Of a stretch of 64,000 nucleotides of DNA, positions 45,132-54,040 are shown piece by piece. A program made the position numbers and the translations under genes. The stretch is taken from assembly GCA_023393065.1 (NCBI GenBank), contig JAEWMX010000005.1, forward strand, positions 62,001 through 126,000, written 5' to 3'. Within the stretch, counting starts at the first letter, position 1. Each line of letters begins with the position of its first letter. The DNA comes from Bacillota bacterium (lineage in GTDB: Bacteria > Bacillota_I > Bacilli_A > RFN20 > CAG-826). The notes below the pieces were generated by a model. The model worked only from the letters and a program-made list of their open reading frames with translations. It made no database searches and was not told the origin of the DNA.

Positions 45132-46438
45132 AAAAAAATCGCAGTGTCATCATGACGGCTTTATTAGCGATGGCTTTGGCAAGTTGCAATGGCAATACCG
45201 ATGATGTTATTAATGTGGCAAACGGTTCGATGACTGAATGGGAAATGAAAAGTGTTGTCAACTACATGCTCAACTACACAAAACTAACATTTACGATTGA
45301 TGAATTTGACGCTAACAGCAATAATCTTCTTTTTGTTCAACAAGAGATCGAGCTGCCGGCCTACTTAACTCCGCCAGAAACTAATCCGGTGCGAGAAAAC
45401 TATAATTTTACAGGTTGGTATACTTCGAGTGACTGCACCCAATTATGGGACTTTGCAAATTCGCAAGTGACTCGCAGCACTTTTTTGTACGCGGGCTGGG
45501 AAATCACCGGGGAGGATGCGTATGTGGAACCAATTTATGTGCCGATTGAAAACATCGATGATGGCTTATCTGCCAATTTGACTATTACAGGCATCTTAGG
45601 CACTCCGTTATCATTTGGAACTGCCAATTTGACGCGCGGCGGTCTTTTGCGTTTGCAAAACGCTCCGAGCGATGTGCGCTTTGCCTTAGACTATGTTCGC
45701 AAGTCACAGACAACAATCACAAGCGCTGTTTATGACGAAGTAAATCATAAAATTACGGTTACTTCGCTAAATGGCGAGAATGAAGAAATAGTTGATGTTA
45801 ACATCAATGACAATAGTTCGGCGTATGCGCTGGCTAATTCAAATTATGAAGCTAAAGCTACAAGTTACGAAACAAAAGGTGCCACAGCTGAAAATTATCA
45901 CATCGTCTTAGCGGGTTCCTCGTCATTTGAATTTTGGCTTAATTACGAAGCCGATTTAGCCCCAATTGTTGCGTATAATCACGGGATTGGTGGGACGACC
46001 GCTCAAGATTGGTCAGCGTCGTTATTGCAGCGCCTTGTCGTTCCATACAACCCCAAAGCGGTGGTCTATTATGTCGGCATTAATAACTTGATTAATACAA
46101 GTCAAGATAATGAGACGACAATTTCTGCCATTCAAGCTTTAATGGAAGCGACGCATACTCGCCTCCCCAATACTCATGTTTTCTATGTATTACTTAATAA
46201 ACTGCCAGGATATTTTCTTGGATATAGTGAGCGCATCGTCGCCGTCAATGAAGCTTTGCTAACATATATGAATGGCAAAAGTTGGATTGAGCCAATCGAT
46301 GCCGGTTCAGTTTTGCTCAAAAGCAACGGCGTGGCTGATGCCGGATATTTTCGCCTCGACAATTTACACCTCTCTGAATACGGGTATGTATTATGGTCAG
46401 CTCAAATTCGTAAAGCCATACAAGCTTGGCTAGGATAA
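45128..46438 (+). CDS. SGNH-hydrolase lipoprotein with Listeria-Bacteroides-type repeat
   Basis: This 436-residue lipoprotein (lipobox LASC) has a Listeria/Bacteroides repeat (about 80-130: YNFTGWYTSSDCTQLWDF), a beta-rich linker domain and an SGNH esterase domain (about 245-436). Block I is LAGSSSFEFW with the catalytic Ser near 265, block II Gly in GIGGTTAQDW, block III Asn in YYVGINNL, block V Asp 411 and His 414 in DNLHLS. It probably removes O-acetyl groups from the polysaccharide at the surface. Confidence 0.85.
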   Translation: MKKNRSVIMTALLAMALASCNGNTDDVINVANGSMTEWEMKSVVNYMLNYTKLTFTIDEFDANSNNLLFVQQEIELPAYLTPPETNPVRENYNFTGWYTSSDCTQLWDFANSQVTRSTFLYAGWEITGEDAYVEPIYVPIENIDDGLSANLTITGILGTPLSFGTANLTRGGLLRLQNAPSDVRFALDYVRKSQTTITSAVYDEVNHKITVTSLNGENEEIVDVNINDNSSAYALANSNYEAKATSYETKGATAENYHIVLAGSSSFEFWLNYEADLAPIVAYNHGIGGTTAQDWSASLLQRLVVPYNPKAVVYYVGINNLINTSQDNETTISAIQALMEATHTRLPNTHVFYVLLNKLPGYFLGYSERIVAVNEALLTYMNGKSWIEPIDAGSVLLKSNGVADAGYFRLDNLHLSEYGYVLWSAQIRKAIQAWLG

Positions 46439-46440
46439 AA

Positions 46441-46932
46441 ATGGAAGTCGTCCTCGAGATAGAAAAAGAACAGACAAAATTCGCTAAACGCAAAAAAAGG
46501 TATAGTTTTATACTCATTTTAAGCCTTGTTCTTTTCTTGCTGGGCGCTGCACTGATGGTCGTCTTATCACCAGACGAGTATTTCACGCTGCAATGGATAC
46601 TAATAATTCTAGCCACTTTATATATTTGGGGCCTCATCTACTTTATTAGCGTGCCCTATAAGATGGTTAAGCAGTACGATGCTTTTTATCGTAGTTATTC
46701 GCGGGGAATTATTGAACATGAAAAGCTGACAATCACTGATTTTGATTCGACAATCAAAATTAATAAAAGCGGTCTCGAAGTGTGTACTTTGAAAACGACA
46801 TGTATCGATAAAAATATCGTTTTTGAACGCGAAGTCTATGTAACTGACGAAAAATTCTCTTTACCAAAGGGGACAATTATTAAAGCTCGTCTGTTCCGCA
46901 ATGTTTTATTAGATTATGAGGTCAGCAAATGA
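46441..46932 (+). CDS. Two-TM membrane protein, first gene of the three-gene module (copy B)
   Basis: The 163-residue protein has a charged N-terminus, two TM helices (about 20-42 and 48-70) and a cytoplasmic domain (about 80-163) rich in short beta strands. It matches the protein at 8502 in size, helix placement and the RIIE/GIIE segment. I prefer the ATG at 46441 behind AGGA. It is coupled to the next gene by a 4-base overlap (ATGA). Family unknown. Confidence 0.65.
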   Translation: MEVVLEIEKEQTKFAKRKKRYSFILILSLVLFLLGAALMVVLSPDEYFTLQWILIILATLYIWGLIYFISVPYKMVKQYDAFYRSYSRGIIEHEKLTITDFDSTIKINKSGLEVCTLKTTCIDKNIVFEREVYVTDEKFSLPKGTIIKARLFRNVLLDYEVSK

Positions 46933-47552
46933 AATTGAGGCATCAGCGTTTTGAAAATGCCTTGGCCTATAACTGGCCTCTTTTCCTTGTTTTGCCCGTC
47001 ATTGCAGGCGTGGCTATTTCTTATTTGTTTGGCATTTATCACCGGCCTTTGCCCTATGAGCAAATCAATATCTTTGCGGCTGTCCAAGACGTTGATAGCG
47101 ATAGTTTATGCGATAATCTCCAAGTTCGTTTTTCTAATCAAAATCTAAAAGAAGTAACCATCACAAGCGCAAATCCTAACGACGCCATTTTTCCGCAAAA
47201 ATTAAGCGTCGTGGGCTATAACCGGGCCGATTTGTTTATTTTGCCGTTCAGCGTTTTAAATGATCTAGGCCCCAATGGTGTAATGCTACCTTTCAGCGAA
47301 AAGCTGAAGGATGAATACATCAACGAGGACAATTCGACATATTATGTCGATGAATCACTAACTTTTGGAGTGCTCCTTAAAAGCGCTTCGAACATCAGTT
47401 GGCTTGAGGATTATATTGATTTTCTTAGTGAAGACTATTATCTATGCATTAATGTCAAAAGCAAAAATATTGCCGACTTCGGTATGTATGATAATGCCGA
47501 ATATGATCTGGCCTTACAGGCTTTTTCTTACTTATTGGGAGAAGGACAATGA
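46929..47552 (+). CDS. Membrane-anchored extracytoplasmic protein, second gene of the module (copy B)
   Basis: This 207-residue protein has one TM helix (about 15-38) followed by an extracytoplasmic domain. Similarity to the protein at 8962 is visible over the whole length: QINIFAAV against RIDFFIMS, NRADLFILP against TSDMLILRG, and DYYLCINVKS with DLALQAF against DYYLLFNKTS with DLAVKAAQF. The fold may be a reduced binding-protein lobe; this is inference. No lipobox and no known family. Confidence 0.65.
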   Translation: MKLRHQRFENALAYNWPLFLVLPVIAGVAISYLFGIYHRPLPYEQINIFAAVQDVDSDSLCDNLQVRFSNQNLKEVTITSANPNDAIFPQKLSVVGYNRADLFILPFSVLNDLGPNGVMLPFSEKLKDEYINEDNSTYYVDESLTFGVLLKSASNISWLEDYIDFLSEDYYLCINVKSKNIADFGMYDNAEYDLALQAFSYLLGEGQ

Positions 47553-48388
47553 GAAACAAAACACCTGAGCGCGACTTTCGCCCAGAAGATTTACCGGCGA
47601 CCCGTCCGCAGTTGTTTTGGGATGTTATGCGCCATCAAATGCGAACGGTTGTATCCACCAGTTTTTTGGTTGCTCTCTTTGCGTTGCCTCTCTTTGCTGT
47701 CTACCTCGTTTTTGATGTTTTCATTGGCGCAGCATATGCGCGTGGCGATGATGCTAATGTTATTTTTTCACTTTTCTTTTATGGCGTTTTGATTGCCATC
47801 CCATGTCTTGTTATTCTCAACATCGGTTTGTCCGGAGCTTATAATGTCGCCCAAAAAATTGCTTTTGGCGAAGGGCTTTTAGTAAATGTTGCCTTCTACT
47901 ATGGATTAAAAGAAAACTGGAAGAAAGCACTATTAATGAGCATTATCAATGCCCTATCGGCCGCTCTAGCGCTTTTGGGTTCGGCCTTTTTATCGCTATA
48001 TTATCAAGCCTTTCCTATTATTGTCGGGATAGGTATCGGCTTATTGGTTGTCCAATATCTAATCATTGGCGTTATGTTGCCTTACTTCTTTAGTCAATTG
48101 TGCGTCTATCAAGACAAAGTCAAAGCAACCTTAAGAAATTCCTTTCTTTTTGCTTTGATGAAAATACCATTGAACACGATTCTGTTTTTGCTGGCTCCGG
48201 GTCTTATTATCGGATTAGCGATGATTAATAATGTCACTGCATACGTGGCTATGGCTATTTTTGTTTTTTTCAATTTTATCGGTGTTTTGCTGTGGAATTT
48301 GTACGCAAATCGCGTATTTGATCAGTATATCAATCGGGAACACTATCCCGAATATGTTAACAAAGGATTAGCAAAAAAGGAGAATTAA
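47549..48388 (+). CDS. DUF624/YesL-like membrane protein, third gene of the module (copy B)
   Basis: The 279-residue protein has about six TM helices and an RPQLFWDVMRHQMRTVVSTSFL start as seen in YesL-type proteins. It ends with RVFDQYINREHYPEYVNKGL, parallel to LFDRYINKRAFPDLNRKGL in copy A, a strong sign of homology. Coupled to the previous gene by ATGA and followed 3 bases later by the ABC ATPase gene, which supports a role with the importer. Confidence 0.72.
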   Translation: MRNKTPERDFRPEDLPATRPQLFWDVMRHQMRTVVSTSFLVALFALPLFAVYLVFDVFIGAAYARGDDANVIFSLFFYGVLIAIPCLVILNIGLSGAYNVAQKIAFGEGLLVNVAFYYGLKENWKKALLMSIINALSAALALLGSAFLSLYYQAFPIIVGIGIGLLVVQYLIIGVMLPYFFSQLCVYQDKVKATLRNSFLFALMKIPLNTILFLLAPGLIIGLAMINNVTAYVAMAIFVFFNFIGVLLWNLYANRVFDQYINREHYPEYVNKGLAKKEN

Positions 48389-48391
48389 ATT

Positions 48392-50272
48392 ATGTCCAAA
48401 GTAATGTTAAAACATGTGTACAAAGTGTATGAAGGCGGAGTGCGAGCCGTCAATGACTTTAATCTCGAAATTAAGGACAAAGAATTCATTGTTTTTGTCG
48501 GTCCTTCCGGCTGTGGAAAATCCACAACTTTAAGAATGATTGCCGGTTTAGAAAACATAACTGCCGGTCATCTTTACATCGATGATGTTTTAGTCAATGA
48601 TGTCGACTCCAAAGACCGCGATATCGCCATGGTCTTTCAGAACTATGCTCTTTATCCCCACATGACCGTCTATCAAAATATGGCCTTTGGTCTTAAACTT
48701 CGCAAAGAAAATCCCAAAGAGATTGACGAGCGTGTGAAAAGAGCGACAGAGATTTTGGAGATTGGCGAGCTCTTGACCCGCAAGCCAAAAGCCTTGTCTG
48801 GCGGTCAACGACAGCGCGTAGCCTTGGGGCGGGCGATTGTTCGCGAGCCCAAGGTCTTTTTGCTTGACGAACCGCTTTCTAATCTCGACGCCAAACTTCG
48901 TGTTCAAATGCGAATTGAAATTACGAAACTTCATAAAAAATTAGCGACGACATTTATTTACGTAACTCACGATCAAACAGAAGCGATGACGATGGGCGAT
49001 CGCATCGTTGTCATGAAAGACGGATATATTCAGCAAGTCGATACTCCCGTTAATCTTTATGAAAATCCGACAAATCTATTTGTCGCGACTTTCTTGGGCT
49101 CACCGCAGATGAATATCTTGGAGGCAAAACTAATAAAGCAAGAACAGGGATTAGCGGTTTTATTAAGCAGCAGCGGAATACTCGTTCCATTAAGCAAACA
49201 CAAAGCCAAACAATTGACTGACGAAAGCCATTTAGAGCGCGATCTACTATTTGGCATACGCCCTGAGCATATTCATTTTGCTGAAAGCGGCATTCCGGCG
49301 ACGGTTGATGTCGTCGAGCAACTTGGCGATGAAACGATAGCCTATGTCAAACTTGCCGACACCGAAATAACCATCATCGTTAAGGGTTTTGCCAACGGTC
49401 GATTAAAATCCAAGCAAACGGTCTTTTTGAATTTTGAGAGCGAAAAAATACATCTTTTTGACCAAAAAACTTCTAATTCGATTTTGGGCGTTCCCCGCGA
49501 AAATTGTTTTCCGTGCCAAGTTAATAATGACAAAGTCTCGTTTGGCAAATCTCGTTTTCCATTATCCGAAAATTATAAAAGGCGGATGTTTGATGAATGT
49601 TTTACCGCGAAGGACATTACTTTAAATTTTGCTCCGGAAGCCGTGCGCTTAGAAAAAAACAATTCGGGTCTAGAACTTGAAGGAGTGGTGGACTTCATTG
49701 AGATTAATACTGATACGATTACGGTCTTTGCTCATTTAAAAGACGCAAAGCCTTACCTCGTTTTTCAGGTAAATTCCGACAGTTTAATTAAATCTGGTGA
49801 CACGATAAAAGTATATGTCGACGAAGAGGATATTGTTTTGCGTAACGCTGACCACATGCAACTGGTCTCGCGCGAACAAATTTTGAGTAATGTTTGTGAA
49901 GCCGACATCGATACCGACACAAATACGAACTTATCGACCATTTCCTTCGGCACTAATAAAGTGATTATGCCGCTAGATGGAACATATCATGGCCGTTATC
50001 AAATTAAACTTAATCAAGACAAAGTGCGGGTCATCTTTAATAAAAAGGTGGGAAAAGAACTAAAAATAACTAACCTTCCTTATAATAAAGACCGCCTTAT
50101 CTCCGTTTCGGCCTATGATGAAGAAATGCTCGGAGGGAAAAACGCTATTTTTGTTCAGACCAGTGGCATTGACCACTATGCGACGTTCTTGGTTGAAGCT
50201 AATTTCTCAGTTTATAAAATGCCGAAATTTGATCTATATTTAGAAGATGGCGCGATAAGCGTCTTACCATGA
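48392..50272 (+). CDS. MsmK-type ABC ATPase with unusual 260-residue C-terminal extension
   Basis: Residues 1 to about 360 form a complete MalK/MsmK-type ATPase: Walker A GPSGCGKST, signature LSGGQRQRVALGRA, Walker B VFLLDEPLSNLD, YVTHDQTEA and a TOBE domain ending FESEKIHLFD. Normal proteins stop there. This one continues to 626 residues with beta-rich segments, one of which (ITLNFAPEAVRLEKN near 407, VYVDEEDIVL near 480) looks like a second TOBE-like unit, and a final domain (about 505-626) of unknown type. It presumably energises the LplBC permeases; the extension may be regulatory. Confidence 0.85.
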   Translation: MSKVMLKHVYKVYEGGVRAVNDFNLEIKDKEFIVFVGPSGCGKSTTLRMIAGLENITAGHLYIDDVLVNDVDSKDRDIAMVFQNYALYPHMTVYQNMAFGLKLRKENPKEIDERVKRATEILEIGELLTRKPKALSGGQRQRVALGRAIVREPKVFLLDEPLSNLDAKLRVQMRIEITKLHKKLATTFIYVTHDQTEAMTMGDRIVVMKDGYIQQVDTPVNLYENPTNLFVATFLGSPQMNILEAKLIKQEQGLAVLLSSSGILVPLSKHKAKQLTDESHLERDLLFGIRPEHIHFAESGIPATVDVVEQLGDETIAYVKLADTEITIIVKGFANGRLKSKQTVFLNFESEKIHLFDQKTSNSILGVPRENCFPCQVNNDKVSFGKSRFPLSENYKRRMFDECFTAKDITLNFAPEAVRLEKNNSGLELEGVVDFIEINTDTITVFAHLKDAKPYLVFQVNSDSLIKSGDTIKVYVDEEDIVLRNADHMQLVSREQILSNVCEADIDTDTNTNLSTISFGTNKVIMPLDGTYHGRYQIKLNQDKVRVIFNKKVGKELKITNLPYNKDRLISVSAYDEEMLGGKNAIFVQTSGIDHYATFLVEANFSVYKMPKFDLYLEDGAISVLP

Positions 50273-51321
50273 ACACCATCAACTATGATTATCAGGGACC
50301 GTTGTTAAGAAATATCGGTCGCTATTACATTAACCACAATAAAAAAGCGCAGATGCTGACCTTTTCCTGTTCTGGATTTGAAGTCTGTATTTACGGAACG
50401 AAACTAGAAGCCGGTTTCATCGCTACTGAATGCGGTAAGCGCGATGGTGAAGGAGCGATCGGGGTTGTTATTGACGATGATAATTATTCTCAGGCGGTCA
50501 AAATCGTTTTAGACAAACCAGAGGCCTTGTATGTCTTAGCTGAAAACTTGCCATTAGCTTTTCATCGCATCAGAGTCTATAAAAGAACCGAGAGCTCTTG
50601 CTCTTTGACGGGGTGGACGAATTTGCGCACCGACGGCGATTTTTGCCCTGTCGCTAAACGAGATCAACTAAAGATTGAATTTTATGGCGACTCCATCACT
50701 GCCGGGAATGGCGTGGAAGGAAAATTGGGTGACGATATTTTTGAAACGCGCACGGAGAATGCCCTTATTAGTTATGCGGCTTTGGCTAGTGAAGCGCTAG
50801 ATGGTGATTTTTCAATAATTGCAATCGGCGGATACCCGCTTTATAAGTCGCCATGGACTGATTTAGCGACTATTAAAACCATCCCGCAAATGTTTTCGTT
50901 TGCCGATTATGATTGGGGGACGACCTTTGAAAACGCCATTCCTTGGAATAATCAAAAATTTGTTCCTGATATCGTCGTTCTCAATCTAGGAACTAATGAT
51001 GATCAATATTTATGCGCTTTACCGCCTCAGCAATTAAAATCAGAAGAGGATGCTTTTTGTGCATCATTGCGGTCTTTTATATCTCAAATAAATAAACATT
51101 ATCCTCACGCAAAAATTATATTAACGATTGGCATGATTCGCGTACAAAAAGTGGCGGCCTTGATTTCAAAAGTGTGCCAAGAATATACAAGTGGTGTCTA
51201 TTATTTTCAATTCAATTCTCTGTCGGTCGGCGGCTTTATGCCAAATGGCGGTCATCCCAATGCCCGCATGCATGAATATGCCGGTCAAGAGCTCGCGGCT
51301 TTTATTAAGACGATTATTTAA
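50269..51321 (+). CDS. CE2-like acetyl esterase, cytoplasmic
   Basis: The 350-residue protein has an N-terminal jelly-roll domain (about 1-120) and a C-terminal SGNH domain with GDSITAG near 141-147, LNLGTNDD near 240 and a terminal GGHPN His, the architecture of carbohydrate esterase family 2. No signal peptide is present, so it would deacetylate imported oligosaccharides before phosphorolysis. It overlaps the ATPase gene by 4 bases and ends the long operon; its 3' end overlaps the convergent esterase gene by 8 bases. Confidence 0.82.
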   Translation: MNTINYDYQGPLLRNIGRYYINHNKKAQMLTFSCSGFEVCIYGTKLEAGFIATECGKRDGEGAIGVVIDDDNYSQAVKIVLDKPEALYVLAENLPLAFHRIRVYKRTESSCSLTGWTNLRTDGDFCPVAKRDQLKIEFYGDSITAGNGVEGKLGDDIFETRTENALISYAALASEALDGDFSIIAIGGYPLYKSPWTDLATIKTIPQMFSFADYDWGTTFENAIPWNNQKFVPDIVVLNLGTNDDQYLCALPPQQLKSEEDAFCASLRSFISQINKHYPHAKIILTIGMIRVQKVAALISKVCQEYTSGVYYFQFNSLSVGGFMPNGGHPNARMHEYAGQELAAFIKTII

Positions 51322-52129
51322 AGAGCCACGATATAAAGTCGGGCATGTCTTTAGCCCACTCAGCAGTCTTATGAAAACGGCCTTGATTAATTTTGAAATC
51401 AAGGTTTTTTATTTCTAATGACAGCAAGTGGTCACGAACTTCTAAATTAAGCGGAACATAGCAATCGGCGAGACTCACTAGATTGCGAGGCGTGCCTTCG
51501 GATGTTCCGACGCGCATAAAATATGAGGCTCTTAAGCTTTGCCGATGCATGGAACAATAATTGAGTATAGCTTTTTGGTTGCCCCAGCTCGCTAGCGAAA
51601 GAAGACCTATTTTAGAAAATACATCCCCATATTTTACGCTTGCGAAAAGACTGATCAAGGCTCCTAATGAGCAGCCGAGCATAAAAGTGTGATCACGATC
51701 TGATAATGTCGGGTATTGCTTATCGATAAACGGTTTAACTTCATCGACAAGCCAATCGATGTAGACCTCCCCCAATTCTTGACCTTCGGGCAAATGCTGC
51801 CGCGCTTCTCCAACCCACGGAAACGGAGAATATTCGCGAGTCCTTATTTGCCAAGGCATCGCTTCAATAGTCACGATAATCAGCTGCTTGCCGGTTTTTT
51901 CTAAAGCTAAATCAAGTTCCATGCTCTCATAGTCGGCGGGAGTGTCTTTGCGAAAGCAAAACTCGCCATCATGAACATACAAAACGGGATATCGTTTGCT
52001 TTTATCTTCTGGAGAATACACGCGAATCGTTCGTGCATTGCCCAATTTTTTGGAGGGAAGCAAAAATTTGTCTAGTTTCATATTCATATATACATTTAAA
52101 AGTCGGTTTTTATTCGATTTCAACGGCAC
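51314..52129 (-). CDS. Alpha/beta-hydrolase esterase (esterase D/Fes-like)
   Basis: This protein of about 271 residues belongs to the putative esterase group (PF00756 type): YPVLYVHDGE near 47, nucleophile Ser in GCSLGA near 155-160, and a C-terminal His in GRFHKTAEW. There is no signal peptide. The GTG at 52129 overlaps the upstream gene by 20 bases and has no clear ribosome binding site; the ATGs at 52087 or 52081 are alternatives. Probably another deacylase for imported acylated oligosaccharides. Confidence 0.78.
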   Translation of the reverse strand: MPLKSNKNRLLNVYMNMKLDKFLLPSKKLGNARTIRVYSPEDKSKRYPVLYVHDGEFCFRKDTPADYESMELDLALEKTGKQLIIVTIEAMPWQIRTREYSPFPWVGEARQHLPEGQELGEVYIDWLVDEVKPFIDKQYPTLSDRDHTFMLGCSLGALISLFASVKYGDVFSKIGLLSLASWGNQKAILNYCSMHRQSLRASYFMRVGTSEGTPRNLVSLADCYVPLNLEVRDHLLSLEIKNLDFKINQGRFHKTAEWAKDMPDFISWLFK

Positions 52130-53021
52130 TTAAAAAAGGAGAGACCGCTTCGGCAAAGAGATGGCCGAGCTGAATCATCGATGAGGAGTCATAATGGGCG
52201 CGATCCGGATCTTCAGGCGGTTCTTCTGAAGTAATTAAACCTTCGGCGATTGTATCAATATAGATATTGCGTTCGCTTTGCGCCGCGAATTGTTCTTTAG
52301 CGGCATTGACGGTTGCATATTCGGCCCAAAGAGGCGAATCGTTAATGCCGGCATCGATAAAAGCAAACTCGGTTCCTTCGCAATATTCCATTAACTCAGC
52401 GCGAAGATCTCCGACAAAATAAGATAGTTGAGATAAATATTGTTCCGCATAACCCGGATAGGAATCGCCTTCACCTTGCATCCAAAGCATAGCCTTAATT
52501 GTCGGGGCAAAGCCGCTTTCTTTGAGCGCCTTCATCTGAGCGCGAACATAACTGACGAATCCCGCATATAAGCCGCTTATTCGTCCCGAAGAAGGGGCGG
52601 CCCAATCATCGAGAAGGTTGCTGGCGCCACAAGCGTATTTGATTAAAAACAAATTATTGTTGTGTGGTGTTTGCGATAAAACCTCGCCCATTCCGACTTC
52701 AGGCCCAAAAGTGATGTCGGCATTTCCCTCGCCAAGCATAACTTTAACGAAATTGCCATTTGAAGTGTTTTGCCGAGGATAGACATCAATTGCGTCTTTC
52801 GTCAGATTATCGTAAGCAATGCGAATTCCGCTATAACCGCTTACGTATTCTTGATACTTGACTTTGCCAACAGAATTATTCAAATAAGTGACCCGTGAAC
52901 AGCCAACCATGTTTGATTGGCCAGCCATAAGAATTATGTCGACTGGTGTCTTATTGGCTTGGCATGCCGTCAAAGGCAAACATAGACCGATTAATGCCAT
53001 AAAAATGTTATTCTTTCTCAT
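52110..53021 (-). CDS. CE6/SASA-type acetyl esterase lipoprotein
   Basis: This 303-residue lipoprotein (lipobox LTAC) has the SASA domain (PF03629 type) found in CE6 acetylxylan esterases and sialate O-acetylesterases: catalytic Ser in MAGQSNMVG, LWMQGEGDSYPG, and DPDRAHYDS with the Asp-His pair near 275-280. It is a fourth esterase of a different family at the locus. No ribosome binding site precedes the ATG, and the -10 lies only 6 bases away, so the mRNA may be leaderless. Confidence 0.85.
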   Translation of the reverse strand: MRKNNIFMALIGLCLPLTACQANKTPVDIILMAGQSNMVGCSRVTYLNNSVGKVKYQEYVSGYSGIRIAYDNLTKDAIDVYPRQNTSNGNFVKVMLGEGNADITFGPEVGMGEVLSQTPHNNNLFLIKYACGASNLLDDWAAPSSGRISGLYAGFVSYVRAQMKALKESGFAPTIKAMLWMQGEGDSYPGYAEQYLSQLSYFVGDLRAELMEYCEGTEFAFIDAGINDSPLWAEYATVNAAKEQFAAQSERNIYIDTIAEGLITSEEPPEDPDRAHYDSSSMIQLGHLFAEAVSPFLSAVEIE

Positions 53022-53027
53022 GTACTA

Positions 53028-53090
53028 ATTATATACAAGGCTATTTGTGAAAAATAGAATATATTTAGTAAACATTTTTAATTAAAAATG
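53028..53090 (-). promoter_or_regulatory. Promoter and operator-like elements of the CE6 gene
   Basis: On the minus strand a perfect TATAAT (53028-53033) lies 6 bases before the ATG. Upstream are TGTTTACTAAA (53064-53074), shared with the two other promoters of the locus, and an adjoining 18-bp perfect A/T palindrome (53073-53090). Confidence 0.6.
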
Positions 53091-53228
53091 ACGTGTTTGC
53101 ATTCAAATGCCAATCGATAATAATTTTGAAGTTGAAATATTCTTATTCAAATTTTGATTTTCAAGGGCAGACAGTAACCTGTCATATGCTCTCTAAATCC
53201 GATAATAAATTTTCAAAATGGAATTAAG

Positions 53229-54038
53229 TTATTCCCCGTGAGCCTGTTTTCGCAGAAATACGACAATTGAAACAATTGCAAGCGAGAGCATAACGATACC
53301 GCCGACAAGTAAATAAGCCCAAAAGGGCAAATCGTTCGGTCCCTGTGTATTCAATGCCTCGTTTAGTAGGGCTTTGACCGGCCAGAAGTTAGGAGCGATG
53401 CCCAAAATGTATTGTTTCCAATCGCTCATCGCCTCGATTAAGACAAGAGCGGGAATCATAACCACGATTCCTCCGCTTTTCATAAAGGCGAACCCTTCGA
53501 TTTTGTTTTTTGCTATCGAGGCGATTAAAGTCCCGATAGCAGGGACGATTAATGAGCTGACAAGCGAAAAGGCGATGATGTGGAAGTAGCTCAAATTGTC
53601 AAAGCCAAAGGTCAACGGGCCAAATGAAAACGAATAGGCATCGCTTGCAAACCATTTGATGCCGAGGATAAGAACGAGGTTTCCGGCGAATGAGAGAATA
53701 TACGAATAAATAGTTTTAAATATGATATAACCCGCTAGAGATACAGGAGTTACGGCGATTGATTTGATAGTTTTTTCGTCTTTGTTTTCTAAAAGCGAAA
53801 AGCCCAGGAGCGCGCCTGAGACGTAACCGCCGATTGAAATGACGACGACAAATGTGATAATCATCGTTAAGCTATATGCATAATCAGCGTTTCCCAAACC
53901 TCCGCGATTAAGACCCAAAGGTAAAAGCCAACCGATGAGAACTAACATGAAGAGAGGATAGATGAGCAAAAAGACATTCATCGGATCGCGAAGAATGGTT
54001 TTAATCTCATAAATTAATAGGTTCCAATACTTTTTCAT
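53229..54038 (-). CDS. ABC-2 type exporter permease
   Basis: The 269-residue protein has six TM helices of the ABC-2 membrane type, with IKTILRDPMNVFLLIYPLFMLV at the start and a conserved ENKDEKTIKSIAVTPVSLAGYI cytoplasmic loop. It is the last gene of a three-gene exporter operon (ATPase, permease, permease). Substrate unknown; drugs, lipids or peptides are all possible. Confidence 0.88.
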   Translation of the reverse strand: MKKYWNLLIYEIKTILRDPMNVFLLIYPLFMLVLIGWLLPLGLNRGGLGNADYAYSLTMIITFVVVISIGGYVSGALLGFSLLENKDEKTIKSIAVTPVSLAGYIIFKTIYSYILSFAGNLVLILGIKWFASDAYSFSFGPLTFGFDNLSYFHIIAFSLVSSLIVPAIGTLIASIAKNKIEGFAFMKSGGIVVMIPALVLIEAMSDWKQYILGIAPNFWPVKALLNEALNTQGPNDLPFWAYLLVGGIVMLSLAIVSIVVFLRKQAHGE

Positions 54039-54040
54039 AA

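Noticed and set aside
53073..53090. 18-bp perfect A/T palindrome read as a terminator of the exporter operon
   Set aside because: The stem is almost pure A/T and lies far behind the exporter stop; its position next to the TGTTTACTAA motif suits an operator better.
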